Part shown: in pieces, positions 5,414 to 6,314 of the stretch
How positions within the stretch are numbered: the first letter of the stretch is position 1
Layout: each line of letters starts with the position of its first letter
Source of the DNA: Sphingomonadales bacterium
GTDB lineage: Bacteria; Pseudomonadota; Alphaproteobacteria; Sphingomonadales; Sphingomonadaceae
Length of the DNA: 6,314 nucleotides
Direction of reading: 5' to 3'
Assembly: GCA_025360285.1 (NCBI GenBank)
Contig: JANYCM010000153.1
Span: 1-6,314 of the forward strand
Translations under genes and position numbers: made by a program
Notes under the pieces: model-generated
Databases searched by the model: none
Seen by the model: the letters and a program-made list of their open reading frames with translations, nothing else
Told to the model about the DNA's origin: nothing

Positions 5414-6314
5414 TTGGCTAACTGGCGCATCAAGTCGCTCGATTCAATTCTGGCGACGGCGGAAAAGAAGTCGCTGCACCGCAGTCTGGGTGCGTTTCAG
5501 CTTACCATGCTCGGCATCGGCGGCATCATCGGCACCGGCATTTTCGTGCTGACGGCCGAAGCGGCGCAGGTCGCCGGGCCGGGCATGCTGGTCAGTTTCG
5601 TACTGTCGGCGCTGGTCTGCGGGCTGGCGGCGCTGTGTTATGCCGAACTCGCCGCCATGGTGCCCGTCGCCGGGTCAGCCTATACCTACAGCTACGCCAC
5701 GTTCGGCGAAATCCTCGCCTGGATCGTCGGTTGGGCGCTGGTGCTGGAATATGCTGTCGCGGCCAGTGCTGTGGCGGTGGGCTGGTCGGGCTATGCTGTC
5801 GGCGTGCTGGAAAATCTGGCGCATATCCATGTGCCGGCCGTCATCGCCAATGGCGATGGCATCATCGCCCGCATGACCTTGCTGTTCTATCCGATGACGC
5901 CCGAATTGCAGACGGCGCTGGATACCGGCGGCCTGATCAATTTGCCGGCGGTGGTCATCGCCATGGCGGTCACCGCGCTGCTGGTGATCGGCACCAAGGA
6001 AAGCGCCTCTGTCAACGCCGTGCTGGTTGTCGTCAAGGTGCTGGCGCTGGCCGCCTTTATCGCGCTGAGCGTGCCGGCGATCCAGGCCAAGAATTTCATC
6101 CCGTTCGCGCCTTTGGGCGCTGGCGGTATCGTCAGCGCGGCGTCGATCATCTTCTTCGCCTTTGTCGGCTTTGATGCGGTTTCGACAGCCGCGGAGGAAA
6201 CCAAGGATCCGCAGCGCAACGTGCCGATCGGCCTGATCGGCAGCCTGGTGATCTGCACCATCTTCTACATGCTGGTCGGGGCCGGCGCGATCGGCAGCTT
6301 CGGCGCCCAGCCGG
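5414..6314 (+). CDS. APC-superfamily amino acid permease, cationic amino acid transporter (CAT)-like, C-terminus cut by the window edge
   Basis: This is an inner-membrane secondary transporter that would carry amino acids with a proton or by exchange. The frame from TTG 5414 is open to the window end, giving 300 residues of a protein usually about 450-500 long. A short cytoplasmic N-terminus (SILATAEKKSLHRSLGAFQL, 11-30) precedes helix 1, which is broken by the substrate-binding glycine motif GIGGIIGTGIF (34-44). Further conserved segments are YAELAAMVPVAGSAYTY (76-92), WIVGWALVLEYAVA (103-116) and, after another helix, SIIFFAFVGFDAVSTAAEET (244-263), followed by KDPQRNVPIG (264-273). About seven hydrophobic helices are visible, with a longer loop around 135-175. 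These are hallmarks of the CAT/YfnA-type group. It is divergent from the ast operon and shares its control region, so arginine or another amino acid feeding that pathway is a plausible substrate. Specificity cannot be read from the sequence. Confidence 0.9.
   Translation, partial: MANWRIKSLDSILATAEKKSLHRSLGAFQLTMLGIGGIIGTGIFVLTAEAAQVAGPGMLVSFVLSALVCGLAALCYAELAAMVPVAGSAYTYSYATFGEILAWIVGWALVLEYAVAASAVAVGWSGYAVGVLENLAHIHVPAVIANGDGIIARMTLLFYPMTPELQTALDTGGLINLPAVVIAMAVTALLVIGTKESASVNAVLVVVKVLALAAFIALSVPAIQAKNFIPFAPLGAGGIVSAASIIFFAFVGFDAVSTAAEETKDPQRNVPIGLIGSLVICTIFYMLVGAGAIGSFGAQP

Noticed and set aside
5635..6174. A plus-strand frame, and another on the minus strand at 5887-6261, within the permease
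   Set aside because: Both are out-of-frame shadows. The frame from TTG 5414 has clear transporter motifs throughout.
1..6314. CRISPR arrays, tRNA/rRNA genes, insertion sequences, toxin-antitoxin or defence genes
   Set aside because: No array-like repeats, structural RNA signatures, transposase motifs or terminal inverted repeats were seen. The window is filled by metabolic genes of uniform composition.

Overview
The window is GC-rich and gene-dense, with short gaps, overlapping genes and GTG/TTG starts. Together with the protein variants, this points to an alphaproteobacterium, most likely a sphingomonad. That placement is an inference from style and resemblance, not from a marker gene.

Layout: (1) positions 1-171, minus strand, hold the first 57 codons of a gene that looks like glnE, the glutamine synthetase adenylyltransferase. 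(2) Positions 172-313 are non-coding and carry a perfect 13-bp inverted repeat just past the end of the next operon. (3) Positions 314-5202, minus strand, form a four-gene operon transcribed in the order M20 metallohydrolase, astA, astD, astB. All neighbouring genes overlap, by 13, 14 and 4 nt. (4) Positions 5203-5413 are an AT-richer divergent promoter region containing a tandem 14/13-bp direct repeat. (5) From 5414 to the window end, plus strand, runs the first 300 residues of an APC-superfamily amino acid permease of the cationic amino acid transporter type. It has a TTG start and a good ribosome binding site.

Function: AstA, AstB and AstD are steps 1, 2 and 4 of the arginine succinyltransferase (AST) pathway, which degrades arginine to glutamate, ammonia and succinate. 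The usual step 3 enzyme (AstC, succinylornithine transaminase) and step 5 enzyme (AstE, succinylglutamate desuccinylase) are not encoded in the window. The operon instead opens with an M20 hydrolase that has a full set of metal ligands and resembles carboxypeptidase G2, an enzyme that cuts N-acyl-glutamate amide bonds. The most interesting reading is that this enzyme replaces AstE, giving a variant AST operon. The divergent permease could bring in arginine or another amino acid, and GlnE would tie the locus to nitrogen status. These functional links are inferences from sequence resemblance and gene order.
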